A stretch of 5,226 bases of DNA from assembly GCA_013334545.1 (NCBI GenBank), contig JAAXXJ010000229.1:1-5226 (forward strand), in the 5' to 3' direction. The position numbers and the translations under genes are program-made. The notes under the pieces are model-generated. The model saw nothing but the letters and a program-made list of their open reading frames with translations. It was not told the origin of the DNA and made no database searches. Origin of the DNA: Nitrospirota bacterium (GTDB lineage: Bacteria > Nitrospirota > UBA9217). This document shows, piece by piece, positions 1 to 5,226 of the stretch (position 1 is its first letter; the number at the start of each line of letters is the position of its first letter).

Positions 1-106
1 TAATGTGCCCGACGGACGCCTTGACCGTGTAGTCCTTGCCGAGGTACTTGCCGATGGTCTTGGCCTTGGCGGGCGATTCAACGATGACGAGTGATTTCAT
101 AGCCAT
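1..106 (-). CDS. topA: DNA topoisomerase I, N-terminal 35 residues (runs off window)
   Basis: This is the start of type IA DNA topoisomerase, which relaxes negatively supercoiled DNA through a transient 5'-phosphotyrosine break. The visible residues include LVIVESPAKAKTIGKYLG followed by a VGHI motif, the hallmark opening of the TOPRIM domain. Glu10 is the conserved catalytic and metal-related glutamate of that domain. Only 35 codons plus one base are present; the remainder, including the active-site tyrosine, lies beyond position 1. I chose the ATG at 106 because an AAGG (117-120 on the plus strand) lies 10 nt upstream; an in-frame ATG at 100 would leave 16 nt. The gene follows smg and dprA in the same direction, an order familiar from several proteobacterial lineages. 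A 127-nt gap containing a repeat separates it from smg. Identification is secure despite the truncation; the exact start is moderately sure. Confidence 0.95.
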   Translation of the reverse strand, partial: MAMKSLVIVESPAKAKTIGKYLGKDYTVKASVGHI

Positions 107-157
107 GTTAAGGTGACCTTTATTTCCTAAGAAGATGCAGGTTTATCGTGCGATGAA

Positions 158-228
158 CAGACACAGAGGAGTACTGATATCCCACTGTTATTTCTCCGCG
201 TCTCCCCATCCCCGCGTCTCCGTGTCCG
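158..228. repeat. Degenerate inverted-repeat element between smg and topA
   Basis: The arms CAGACACAGAG (158-168) and CTCCGTGTCCG (218-228) are reverse complements at 9 of 11 positions, and both mismatches would be G·U pairs in RNA. The right half also holds a direct repeat, CCGCGTCTCC at 196-205 and again at 212-221. The composition of short CAGAGA/GCGTCTC words resembles intergenic repeats seen in many environmental bacteria; that comparison is from memory. A related element lies on the other side of smg (726-793). Function is unknown; an mRNA hairpin or a dispersed mobile repeat are both possible. Confidence 0.55.
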
Positions 229-233
229 CTGGT

Positions 234-707
234 TCAATTCCACACCGTGCCCTTGTGGTTCAGCGCCGATGCGAGGATGTCCTCGTATTCCTGCTCGTCG
301 GCGAACAGATCAAGGGCGAGCAGGGATTTCATGTGGGAAAGCTCGATCCTTCCGGAGTGGAGCGACAATGCCTTGTCGAGGAGCTCTTCCCGCTGTTCTC
401 CGGAGATGATGCCGAGGCAGGAGAGCTTGGTGATGAACCCGAATGCTTCGATGGTGAACCGCGAACGCTCCTCGGTGTTCATGGAACGCATAGCGTCCGG
501 CAGGGCAACGGGCCCTTTGTTGGGAAGACGGTCCTCCTCGTTTTGGGACAGGGCCTGCATCAGCGTCAGCGCTGCGTCTGCCTCGTGCAGGCGGTAGCCG
601 CTGCTCATGAGCGAGGCCATGATCTTCCCCTCGTTGCTGAACAGGTCCTGTTTCGTCTGCACCTGGTCCGTGATGAGCGAGACCAGATTCATGATGCGTT
701 CGTCCAA
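234..707 (-). CDS. smg: Smg family protein (DUF494)
   Basis: This encodes a 157-residue protein of the Smg/DUF494 family, a conserved, probably cytoplasmic, protein without an established biochemical role. The length equals that of E. coli Smg as I recall it, and the start MDERIMNLVSLI lines up with the family's MFDVLMYLFETYI-type opening. The body is mostly helical and acidic, for example EEDRLPNKGP near residues 56-65, with the family-like pattern IxLSHMKSLLALDLF around 121-135. The start is a TTG at 707: AGAGG at 714-718 sits 6 nt upstream, and this start gives the family length. The next ATG, at 692, has no good ribosome binding site and would trim five residues. It lies 98 nt downstream of dprA and 127 nt upstream of topA, matching the dprA–smg–topA arrangement. 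The assignment rests on length, context and sequence pattern; no catalytic motif is visible. Confidence 0.88.
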   Translation of the reverse strand: MDERIMNLVSLITDQVQTKQDLFSNEGKIMASLMSSGYRLHEADAALTLMQALSQNEEDRLPNKGPVALPDAMRSMNTEERSRFTIEAFGFITKLSCLGIISGEQREELLDKALSLHSGRIELSHMKSLLALDLFADEQEYEDILASALNHKGTVWN

Positions 708-713
708 GAAATT

Positions 714-718
714 CCTCT
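714..718 (-). promoter_or_regulatory. Ribosome binding site deciding the TTG start of smg
   Basis: The minus strand reads AGAGGAATTTC and then TTG. The AGAGG core is 6 nt from the TTG at 707, an optimal distance. No comparable purine stretch precedes the alternative ATG at 692. Confidence 0.7.
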
Positions 719-725
719 TGTTTCA

Positions 726-793
726 CCACTGAGGCGGGTCGGTCACGGAGAAACAAAAAACAAGCACTCCCCTGTGTCTCTGTGCGTCAGTGG
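726..793. repeat. Degenerate inverted-repeat element between dprA and smg
   Basis: CCACTGAGGC (726-735) and GCGTCAGTGG (784-793) are reverse complements at 9 of 10 positions. The similarity continues weakly inwards: GTCACGGAG near 742-750 faces CTGTGTCTC near 772-780. The loop contains the A-rich stretch AAACAAAAAACAAG (751-764). The word content (CACGGAGAAA, CTGTGTCTCTGTG) matches the style of the element at 158-228, so I take them as two diverged members of one repeat family. There is no T-tract after the arms on the minus strand, so it does not look like an intrinsic terminator for dprA. Confidence 0.55.
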
Positions 794-805
794 CAGATTA
801 TGAAG

Positions 806-1912
806 CTAATCGGTTTCCCTTACAAAATACTTCCCGGGCAGTTGTTTTACCAGTCCTTTCAGCTCCAGGGTGGTCAGGATGCCGCCGAGCCTGCCCGGCG
901 CGCTGCCGTTCTCGGCCATGATGGCGTCGATATGCTTCGGTTCTGCCGAGATGGTGTCGAATACCGAGCGCTCCTCGTCGGTCATGGACGGCAGGGGCAT
1001 ACTGACTGCTGCCCCCGCGTTCCTTCCTTTATAGAGGTCCAGGTCCCGCAGGACGTCTTCGGCCCTTTCGACGAGTCGGGCGCCCTGCTTGATGAGGCTG
1101 TTCGTGCCGCGACTGGAAGGTGAGCTGATGTTTCCCGGCACCGCAAAGAGCTTCCTCTCCTGTTTGAGCGTGTAGTCCGCCGTGATGAGCGACCCGCTGT
1201 CCTCGGCGGCCTCGATGATGACGGTCCCGGCCGAGAGCCCGCTGATGATCCGGTTGCGCGCCGGGAAGTACCCGCTCTCTGGTTTTGTCCCGAAGGGGTT
1301 TTCCGTGATCACCGCGCCGGACCGGGCGATCTGTTCCATCAGGCCCTTGTTCTCCGGCGGGTAGGCCGCGTCGATCCCGCAGCCGAGCACCGCGATAGTC
1401 CTGCCTTTTGCGGCGAGTGCCCCCTTGTGGGCCTGGGTGTCGATGCCCCGCGCCATGCCGCTTACGACCGTGATGCCCTGCGACGCAAGGTCGTAGGCCA
1501 TTTGCTGCGTCACCGTCAGCCCGTAATGGGTGGGGGTGCGCGTCCCGACCATGGCGACCGCGTTCCCGTCCTGCGGCAGCAGCGAGCCGCGTATGTAGAG
1601 GAAGAGAGGCGCGTCCGGCGAGTTCCTCAGCCGTTCCGGAAACGCCGGGTCATCGGCAGTGACGACTGCGACCGCAGCAGAGGCCGCCTTTTCCATTTCC
1701 GCCTCAGCCAACTCCCGCCAGGGGAACGAGCGGACCTCGCGTGCGATCTTTTCGGACAGGCCGCCGTTCCCGCGGAGTTCATCGACGGACGCGTCGAGAA
1801 CGCTGGCAGCGGAGCCGAAATTCCTGACCAGCCTGCGAAAGGTGATCCTGCCTACGCCGGGGATGCTGCTCAACCCGATCCAGGAAAGCGTGTGTTCTCT
1901 ATCGTGCTGCAT
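806..1912 (-). CDS. dprA: DNA processing protein DprA (Smf)
   Basis: DprA binds incoming single-stranded DNA in the cytoplasm and loads RecA during natural transformation; it is also widespread in bacteria not known to be transformable. The 368-residue protein has the expected three parts. An N-terminal helical SAM/HhH-like region covers about 8-62 (SIPGVGRITFRRLV at 16-29). The extended Rossmann-fold domain covers about 85-290, with MVGTR (121-125), SGMARGID (151-158), LGCGID (176-181), YPPEN (184-188), FPARNRIISGLS (216-227), GSLITADY (240-247) and VPGN (258-261). A C-terminal winged-helix domain covers about 310-365. Length and motif set are normal, with nothing broken. The ATG at 1912 is the first usable start; its ribosome binding site is weak (GAACACCACC precedes it). 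A near-consensus promoter lies just upstream, so dprA likely heads a dprA–smg–topA transcript. No other competence genes are visible. Confidence 0.97.
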   Translation of the reverse strand: MQHDREHTLSWIGLSSIPGVGRITFRRLVRNFGSAASVLDASVDELRGNGGLSEKIAREVRSFPWRELAEAEMEKAASAAVAVVTADDPAFPERLRNSPDAPLFLYIRGSLLPQDGNAVAMVGTRTPTHYGLTVTQQMAYDLASQGITVVSGMARGIDTQAHKGALAAKGRTIAVLGCGIDAAYPPENKGLMEQIARSGAVITENPFGTKPESGYFPARNRIISGLSAGTVIIEAAEDSGSLITADYTLKQERKLFAVPGNISSPSSRGTNSLIKQGARLVERAEDVLRDLDLYKGRNAGAAVSMPLPSMTDEERSVFDTISAEPKHIDAIMAENGSAPGRLGGILTTLELKGLVKQLPGKYFVRETD

Positions 1913-1948
1913 GGTGGTGTTCGAGAAATCCGGTCGCTTGAGGCAGGA

Positions 1949-1976
1949 ATTATACAGGGTAAGCGACGTTAGTCAA
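1949..1976 (-). promoter_or_regulatory. Predicted sigma-70 promoter of dprA
   Basis: On the minus strand, TTGACT (1971-1976) is followed after 16 nt by TATAAT (1949-1954). The -10 box is a perfect consensus and the -35 box matches 5 of 6 in TTGACA except its end (TTGAC+T). A run of six A residues (1981-1986 on the plus strand as T) sits just upstream of the -35 box, like a proximal UP element. The implied transcription start is near 1942, giving a leader of about 30 nt before the dprA ATG. This is the clearest promoter in the window. Confidence 0.75.
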
Positions 1977-2080
1977 GGACTTTTTTCCTGAATGCCGCGC
2001 GGATCGTTGCAGAGAGGTCCACAACACTCTGCTTTTGGTGAGGGAAAAGGGGCTGCAGACGCTACGGCCGGGCAGAGCGA

Positions 2081-2779
2081 TCAGGAGGAGGGAGGAGATG
2101 ACGAGCCGCGCCGGAACTTGCTGATGATCGCCGGCGCAAGGGTGAAGAGTGCGAGCGAACCGAAAGCGAGCAGGACCCTTGTCGACAGAACGTCGCCGAT
2201 GCTGTGCACGGTCTCGAGCTGTCCGCCTGCGAAGGCGTAGACCGCCGAGCCTGGGATGATGCCGAGCGACGTGGTCCAGACGAAGGTTGCGAGGGGTACT
2301 CGCGTGAGGCCCGACAGAAAGTTCACCAGAAAGAAGGGGAACACCGGGATAAGCCGGAGGGTCAGGAGGTAGTGCGGACCGTTACTCTCGATCTCTGTGT
2401 TGAATCTCGCCAACTGCTCCCGGTACCGCTCCTGGAGCGACTCTCCGAGAAGGTACCGCGCCGACAGGAACGCGAGCACAGCGCCGGCCGTTGCCGCCGC
2501 GTTCACTGCGAGCACGGTAACAAGCGTCCCGAACACGAGTCCGCCCGCCAGCGTCATGACCGTCGCGCCGGGGATAGAGAGGGCGACGACCGCGATATAC
2601 GCGAGGATATAGAGGGAGAGGGAAAGGGCATAACGCTCCCGGACTGCAGCAGTCAGCTCTTCACGCCGCTGCTGCAGGCTCTCGAGAGTCAGGACATCCC
2701 CGACGCCGCTCAGGCGGAGCAAAACGATCGCTCCAATGAACAGCAGAAGCAGCACGATGTTCCGGTTTTGTTTCGTCAT
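2081..2779 (-). CDS. TVP38/TMEM64 family (SNARE-associated, DedA-like) inner membrane protein
   Basis: This is a 232-residue polytopic membrane protein of the SNARE-associated/VTT family. Members are implicated in lipid scrambling, membrane homeostasis or transport, and the substrate here is unknown. Hydrophobic segments lie at about 8-24, 52-69, 72-90, 92-110, 138-158, 164-186 and 202-221; some may be re-entrant loops. Family signatures are SIPGATVMTLAGGLVFG (68-84) and RLIPVFPFFLVNFLSGLT (142-159) followed by LGIIPGSAVYAFAGGQL (172-188). The C-terminus is short, basic and serine-rich. The ATG at 2779 overlaps the TGA of the oxidoreductase gene (ATGA, 2776-2779), so translation is probably coupled; its own ribosome binding site is poor (GGGAAAG). 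Genes for this family often sit beside, or are fused to, mercuric-reductase-like flavoproteins, which supports a shared function. I see no convincing terminator after the stop. Confidence 0.93.
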   Translation of the reverse strand: MTKQNRNIVLLLLFIGAIVLLRLSGVGDVLTLESLQQRREELTAAVRERYALSLSLYILAYIAVVALSIPGATVMTLAGGLVFGTLVTVLAVNAAATAGAVLAFLSARYLLGESLQERYREQLARFNTEIESNGPHYLLTLRLIPVFPFFLVNFLSGLTRVPLATFVWTTSLGIIPGSAVYAFAGGQLETVHSIGDVLSTRVLLAFGSLALFTLAPAIISKFRRGSSSPPSS

Positions 2780-4212
2780 TTTTTCTTTCCCAGGACCTTC
2801 GCCAGTATTTTCAACACCGGGTTGTTCCGGAGGCGGTCAACGTACAGGAGCTTGGCAGGCTGGCGCACCACGTCGGTGAACGTCGGGTAAATATGGATCA
2901 TGGGGGCGATCTTCGTGAAGGAGAGCTTGAGATGACGGAGGAGCTGGGCCTCGTGAATGAGTTCGCCTGCCCGCTCTCCCAGGATATGCGCTCCGAGCAG
3001 CCTGCCGCAGCGGTCGCAGATGAACTTGGCCCTGCCAAACTCGGCATTGTCGGTGCGGGCCCGGTCCGTGTTGCGGAACTCGTAGCGGTAGATGCTGATC
3101 GTATTGCCGTACCGCTGGCGCGCCTCTTCCTCGGTGAGCCCCGCGTGGGCAAGCTCGGGATCCGTGAAGGTGCACCAGGCAACGGTATCGTAGTTCACCT
3201 TCTTCCGGAAAGGGAGGAATGCGTTGCGGGTGGCGATGACCGCCTGGTATTCCGTCATATGGCTGAACTGGTAGGGACCGACCACGTCGCCGCAGGCAAA
3301 GATGTTCGATGCCGTGGTCCGCAGGTATTGGTCGGTGGTGATGCCCTTCGGCGTCCAGGCGACGCCCGCTTTCTCGAGGTCCATGCCTTCGACGTTCGGT
3401 TTTCTTCCCACGGCGACGAGGATCGACCCGGCCTGGACCTCCCGGCGCTGCTGCTGCCGGTCCTCAATAGTCAGGCTGATGCCGCCGTCCTTGCCGGCGG
3501 CCCGCACTGCCTTTGTCCCGGTCAAGAACGTGATCCCGTCGGCGGTCAGCTTCTCCGCGAGGAGCTTCACCAGCTCTTCGTCCTCCCGTAGCATGATCCG
3601 TTCGGACATTTCCACCACCGTGATCCGGACCCCGAGATGGTTCAGGGCCGATGCCATTTCCATCCCGATGGGGCCCGCGCCAAGGATGATCATGGACGCC
3701 GGAAGGGTCACGAGATCGAAGAGGTTCTCGTTGGAAAGATAGGGGACCGATGCCAGGCCTTCGATGGGTGGAATGAGAGCGGAACTGCCCGTTGCGATCA
3801 TGAACTTCTTCGCCGACAGGACCTTGCCGCCCAGGCTGATGCGGTGGCTGTCGAGGAACTTCGGATCGCCGAACAGCACGTCAATGCCGAGCTTCTCGAA
3901 GGCGGAAGCGGGGTGGCTGTCGTACACTTTTTTGACCGCGCCCTTTACGTACTGCATGACGTTCTTCGTTGAGAGCTTCAGCTCTCCCGCTGTCTCCAGG
4001 CCGTAGTCCCGCAGGTGCCGCGCCTGGTGCGCCGCGGCAGCGGCTTTGATCAGGGCCTTGCTCGGCACGCATCCCCGGTTCGTGCATTCGCCGCCGAGCA
4101 GTCCCTTTTCGATCAGGGCGACCTTCTTGCCGAGACCCGTGGCGAGCTTCGAGGAGACGAACCCCCCGGCGCCTGCGCCGATGGCGATGAGATCATAGTC
4201 GTATGTTGGCAT
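2776..4212 (-). CDS. Mercuric-reductase-like FAD-dependent disulfide oxidoreductase
   Basis: This is a class I pyridine nucleotide-disulfide oxidoreductase, a cytoplasmic flavoenzyme that moves electrons from NAD(P)H through FAD to a CX4C disulfide. Numbering from the ATG at 4212 (478 residues), it shows the FAD dinucleotide fold GAGAGG (12-17), the redox motif GGECTNRGCVPSKAL with Cys43 and Cys48, a second nucleotide fold GAGPIG (178-183) for NAD(P)H, the FAD-binding ACGD (306-309) and a C-terminal dimerisation domain from about 340. It lacks both the N-terminal HMA domain and the C-terminal Cys-Cys pair of true MerA, ending in GKKK, so I do not call it mercuric reductase. Where lipoamide dehydrogenase has a catalytic His-Pro…Glu, this protein reads HIYPTFTD, with Tyr442 and Asp447. 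An extra CXXC (Cys399, Cys402) precedes GRLLGAH. The ATG at 4212 is preferred over a GTG at 4215 because GGAGG is 6 nt upstream of it. The gene overlaps both neighbours. Physiological substrate unknown. Confidence 0.93.
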   Translation of the reverse strand: MPTYDYDLIAIGAGAGGFVSSKLATGLGKKVALIEKGLLGGECTNRGCVPSKALIKAAAAAHQARHLRDYGLETAGELKLSTKNVMQYVKGAVKKVYDSHPASAFEKLGIDVLFGDPKFLDSHRISLGGKVLSAKKFMIATGSSALIPPIEGLASVPYLSNENLFDLVTLPASMIILGAGPIGMEMASALNHLGVRITVVEMSERIMLREDEELVKLLAEKLTADGITFLTGTKAVRAAGKDGGISLTIEDRQQQRREVQAGSILVAVGRKPNVEGMDLEKAGVAWTPKGITTDQYLRTTASNIFACGDVVGPYQFSHMTEYQAVIATRNAFLPFRKKVNYDTVAWCTFTDPELAHAGLTEEEARQRYGNTISIYRYEFRNTDRARTDNAEFGRAKFICDRCGRLLGAHILGERAGELIHEAQLLRHLKLSFTKIAPMIHIYPTFTDVVRQPAKLLYVDRLRNNPVLKILAKVLGKKK

Positions 4213-4903
4213 CACGAACCTCCGAAGGGAAAAGAGTGTTTTTGATCACTGCAAGGAACGACATTGTCCGGGACGAGTTGAACGTTGATCGTCTGCCGCG
4301 GGCGGCGAGGTCCTTCAGGTCTTCGATGGTGTCCACGTCCTGCCAGAGCGGGAGTTCGTGGACCCGCTGTCCGGCCTTTCCAAAGGACTGCATCGTGGAA
4401 CGGAAGACCGTGCCTGTGCTCCACGCGATCCCGGAAAACACCCCGGGAAAGAACGTGTCGTTCCTGAATCCGATGAGGTAGTAGCCGCCGTCGCGCGCCG
4501 GACCGATCACCGCGTCATGCATATGCAAGGCTGCCAATGCTTCATTGATGAGCGGAGCAGGGAGGTCCGGGATGTCGCTGCCGATCAGGACCACCCGGGA
4601 GAAACCCCGGTTAAAAGTCTGGCGGAATGCGTTCTCCATCCGTTCGCCCACGTCCCTGCCTTCCTGGGGCAGGTACTGCTGCTCCGGCCCCAACCAGCCG
4701 GCCACCGCGTTCCGGCTGCCAGGCGGATAATAGCCAATCATGACGGGTACGCCCGTCTGCTGCAGGGTGTCGAGGATGTCGAGGCAGAAGTTCTTGTACA
4801 GTTCGAGCGTATCATCTTCTCCCAGGGCGGATGACAGCCGGGATTTCACCTGTCCCCTGACCAGGGCCTTGACGAACAGGATTATGAGCGGTTGGTCAGC
4901 CAT
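4193..4903 (-). CDS. TIGR04282/DUF2064 family glycosyltransferase-like protein
   Basis: This is a 236-residue GT-A-fold protein of the DUF2064/TIGR04282 family, annotated in databases as an rSAM/selenodomain- or arsenosugar-associated glycosyltransferase. It probably uses a nucleotide sugar, but the acceptor is unknown. Visible motifs are FVKALVRGQVKSRL (10-23), the variant of the nucleotide-binding FAKxPxPGxVKTRL start; EGRDVGERM (81-89); GSDIPDL (108-114), holding the metal-binding aspartate region; GPARDGGYYLIG (134-145); WSTGTV (161-166); and DVDTIEDL (189-196). About 40 residues follow the last motif, a longer tail than the family needs. I chose the ATG at 4903 because homologues begin just before the FxK motif; a GTG at 4960 would add 19 unconserved residues and lie upstream of a plausible -10 box. 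No strong ribosome binding site is seen. Its end overlaps the oxidoreductase gene by 20 nt, so it likely heads this operon. Confidence 0.9.
   Translation of the reverse strand: MADQPLIILFVKALVRGQVKSRLSSALGEDDTLELYKNFCLDILDTLQQTGVPVMIGYYPPGSRNAVAGWLGPEQQYLPQEGRDVGERMENAFRQTFNRGFSRVVLIGSDIPDLPAPLINEALAALHMHDAVIGPARDGGYYLIGFRNDTFFPGVFSGIAWSTGTVFRSTMQSFGKAGQRVHELPLWQDVDTIEDLKDLAARGRRSTFNSSRTMSFLAVIKNTLFPSEVRDANIRL
4219..4223 (-). promoter_or_regulatory. Ribosome binding site of the oxidoreductase gene, inside the upstream gene
   Basis: The minus strand reads GGAGGTTCGTGATG. GGAGG is 6 nt from the ATG at 4212 but only 3 nt from the GTG at 4215, which favours the ATG. The site lies within the last codons of the glycosyltransferase gene, so ribosomes finishing that gene pass over it, consistent with coupled translation. 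Confidence 0.75.
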
Positions 4904-4950
4904 GCTATGGATGCTGTTTTGCTCCGGGAATGTCGCTGGACCACTGCTTG

Positions 4951-4979
4951 AGTATTGCACAAACCGATGGTCAGTTCAA
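4951..4979 (-). promoter_or_regulatory. Possible sigma-70 promoter of the three-gene operon
   Basis: On the minus strand TTGAAC (4974-4979) and AATACT (4951-4956) are separated by 17 nt. Each box matches the consensus at 4 of 6 positions, so the call is weak. It would place the transcription start near 4944, about 40 nt before the ATG at 4903. It is the best candidate I could find upstream of the operon. Confidence 0.35.
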
Positions 4980-5072
4980 GGCCAATCCATTTTACGAGGG
5001 CGAATGGACCGTGTTTCCCGGCTGCCTGCGGGGAACGGGCCATTGGCCCTGATGTCCGATAAAATTGGGTCT

Positions 5073-5100
5073 TCCGGGTTTTGTGTGGGTAATACCCGGA
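5073..5100. repeat. Inverted repeat, 7-bp perfect stem
   Basis: TCCGGGT (5073-5079) and ACCCGGA (5094-5100) are exact reverse complements around a 14-nt loop. Neither strand shows a clean T-tract directly after it; on the plus strand the T-rich part starts more than 10 nt later. It could be an operator or a weak RNA hairpin. Confidence 0.4.
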
Positions 5101-5196
5101 TCATGTAACTATTTTGCATATCCCCTTCGCAGCCTGAACGAAATTTTGGACCGGTCTAAGGCCACGTCCGCTCGGCCGCGAAAACTCGGCCTGCGG

Positions 5197-5226
5197 CCTC
5201 AGATGCCCCGAATGGGGTATCTGAGG
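5197..5226. repeat. Strong 13-bp hairpin at the end of the window
   Basis: CCTCAGAT (5197-5204) pairs with ATCTGAGG (5219-5226); G5205 faces T5218 (a G·U wobble in RNA), and CCCC (5206-5209) pairs with GGGG (5214-5217) around the four-base loop GAAT. The stem ends at the last base of the window, so any following T-tract, which would make it a plus-strand terminator for a gene outside, cannot be seen. On the minus strand no T-tract follows it. It may also be one copy of a dispersed palindromic repeat. Confidence 0.6.

Larger units (their letters stand above)
4904..5226. other. Gene-free region upstream of the operon, with several inverted repeats
   Basis: No reading frame here resembles a known protein on either strand. 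The region holds the possible operon promoter (4951-4979) and a series of palindromes: GGGCCATTGGCCC (5037-5049), TCCGGGT/ACCCGGA (5073-5079 and 5094-5100, 14-nt loop), GGCCGC/GCGGCC (5174-5179 and 5193-5198) and the long hairpin at 5197-5226. A direct repeat CTCGGCC occurs at 5171-5177 and 5185-5191. I recognise no riboswitch, tRNA or other known RNA. A gene outside the window may use part of it. Confidence 0.5.

Noticed and set aside
135..803. 222-codon open frame on the plus strand across smg and both repeats
   Set aside because: It is antisense to a well-supported smg gene, runs through both repeat elements and gives no recognisable protein pattern; a frame of this length is expected opposite a GC-rich gene.
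2009..2032. Hairpin GCAGAG/CTCTGC after the TVP38 gene as a terminator
   Set aside because: The stem is only 6 bp with a 12-nt loop, and on the transcribed minus strand no T-tract follows. The short TTTT is on the plus side, where no gene ends.
2204..3591. Two long plus-strand open frames (2204-2890 and 2893-3591) opposite the TVP38 and oxidoreductase genes
   Set aside because: Their translations are rich in Arg, Glu, Gly and His without domain motifs, and they mirror the codon pattern of the real genes on the other strand.
2776..4212. Naming the flavoprotein MerA or Lpd
   Set aside because: MerA's N-terminal HMA domain and C-terminal cysteine pair are absent, and the His/Glu pair of lipoamide dehydrogenase is replaced; no pyruvate or 2-oxoacid dehydrogenase genes are nearby.
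4193..4960. Longer glycosyltransferase starting at the GTG at 4960
   Set aside because: The extra 19 residues have no family resemblance, no ribosome binding site precedes the GTG, and it overlaps the predicted promoter.
5065..5095. Plus-strand promoter TTGGGT … TAATAC
   Set aside because: The 19-nt spacer is too long and the boxes are poor; no plus-strand gene follows within the window.

Overview
The window is a piece of a bacterial chromosome with moderately high GC. Every convincing gene is on the minus strand. The gene order dprA–smg–topA, the TTG start codon and the gene content fit a Gram-negative bacterium of the Desulfobacterota/Nitrospirota kind. This placement rests on gene order and general resemblance only and is tentative.

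Layout, read in the direction of transcription (high to low coordinates). Positions 4904-5226 are gene-free and carry several inverted repeats, including a strong hairpin ending at the last base of the window. Then come three overlapping genes that look like one operon: a TIGR04282/DUF2064 glycosyltransferase-like protein (4193-4903), a mercuric-reductase-like FAD disulfide oxidoreductase (2776-4212) and a TVP38/TMEM64 (SNARE-associated/DedA-like) membrane protein (2081-2779). Their junctions overlap by 20 nt and 4 nt (ATGA), so translational coupling is likely. Families of these three kinds recur near arsenosugar and other metalloid genes, but no arsM, arsS or radical SAM gene is visible here, so the pathway is not proven.

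A 168-nt intergenic stretch follows. It carries a near-consensus sigma-70 promoter (TTGACT, 16 nt, TATAAT, with an A-tract upstream) aimed at the second group: dprA (806-1912), smg (234-707, TTG start) and the first 35 codons of topA (running off the window at position 1). DprA loads RecA on single-stranded DNA, Smg is a conserved protein of unknown role, and TopA is DNA topoisomerase I.

The two gaps inside this second group (98 nt and 127 nt) are each largely filled by a degenerate inverted-repeat element rich in CAGAGA/CTCCGTGTC-type words. These two elements, the operon of three overlapping genes and the odd active-site residues of the oxidoreductase are the points most worth a second look. 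I see no CRISPR array, transposase, tRNA or rRNA.
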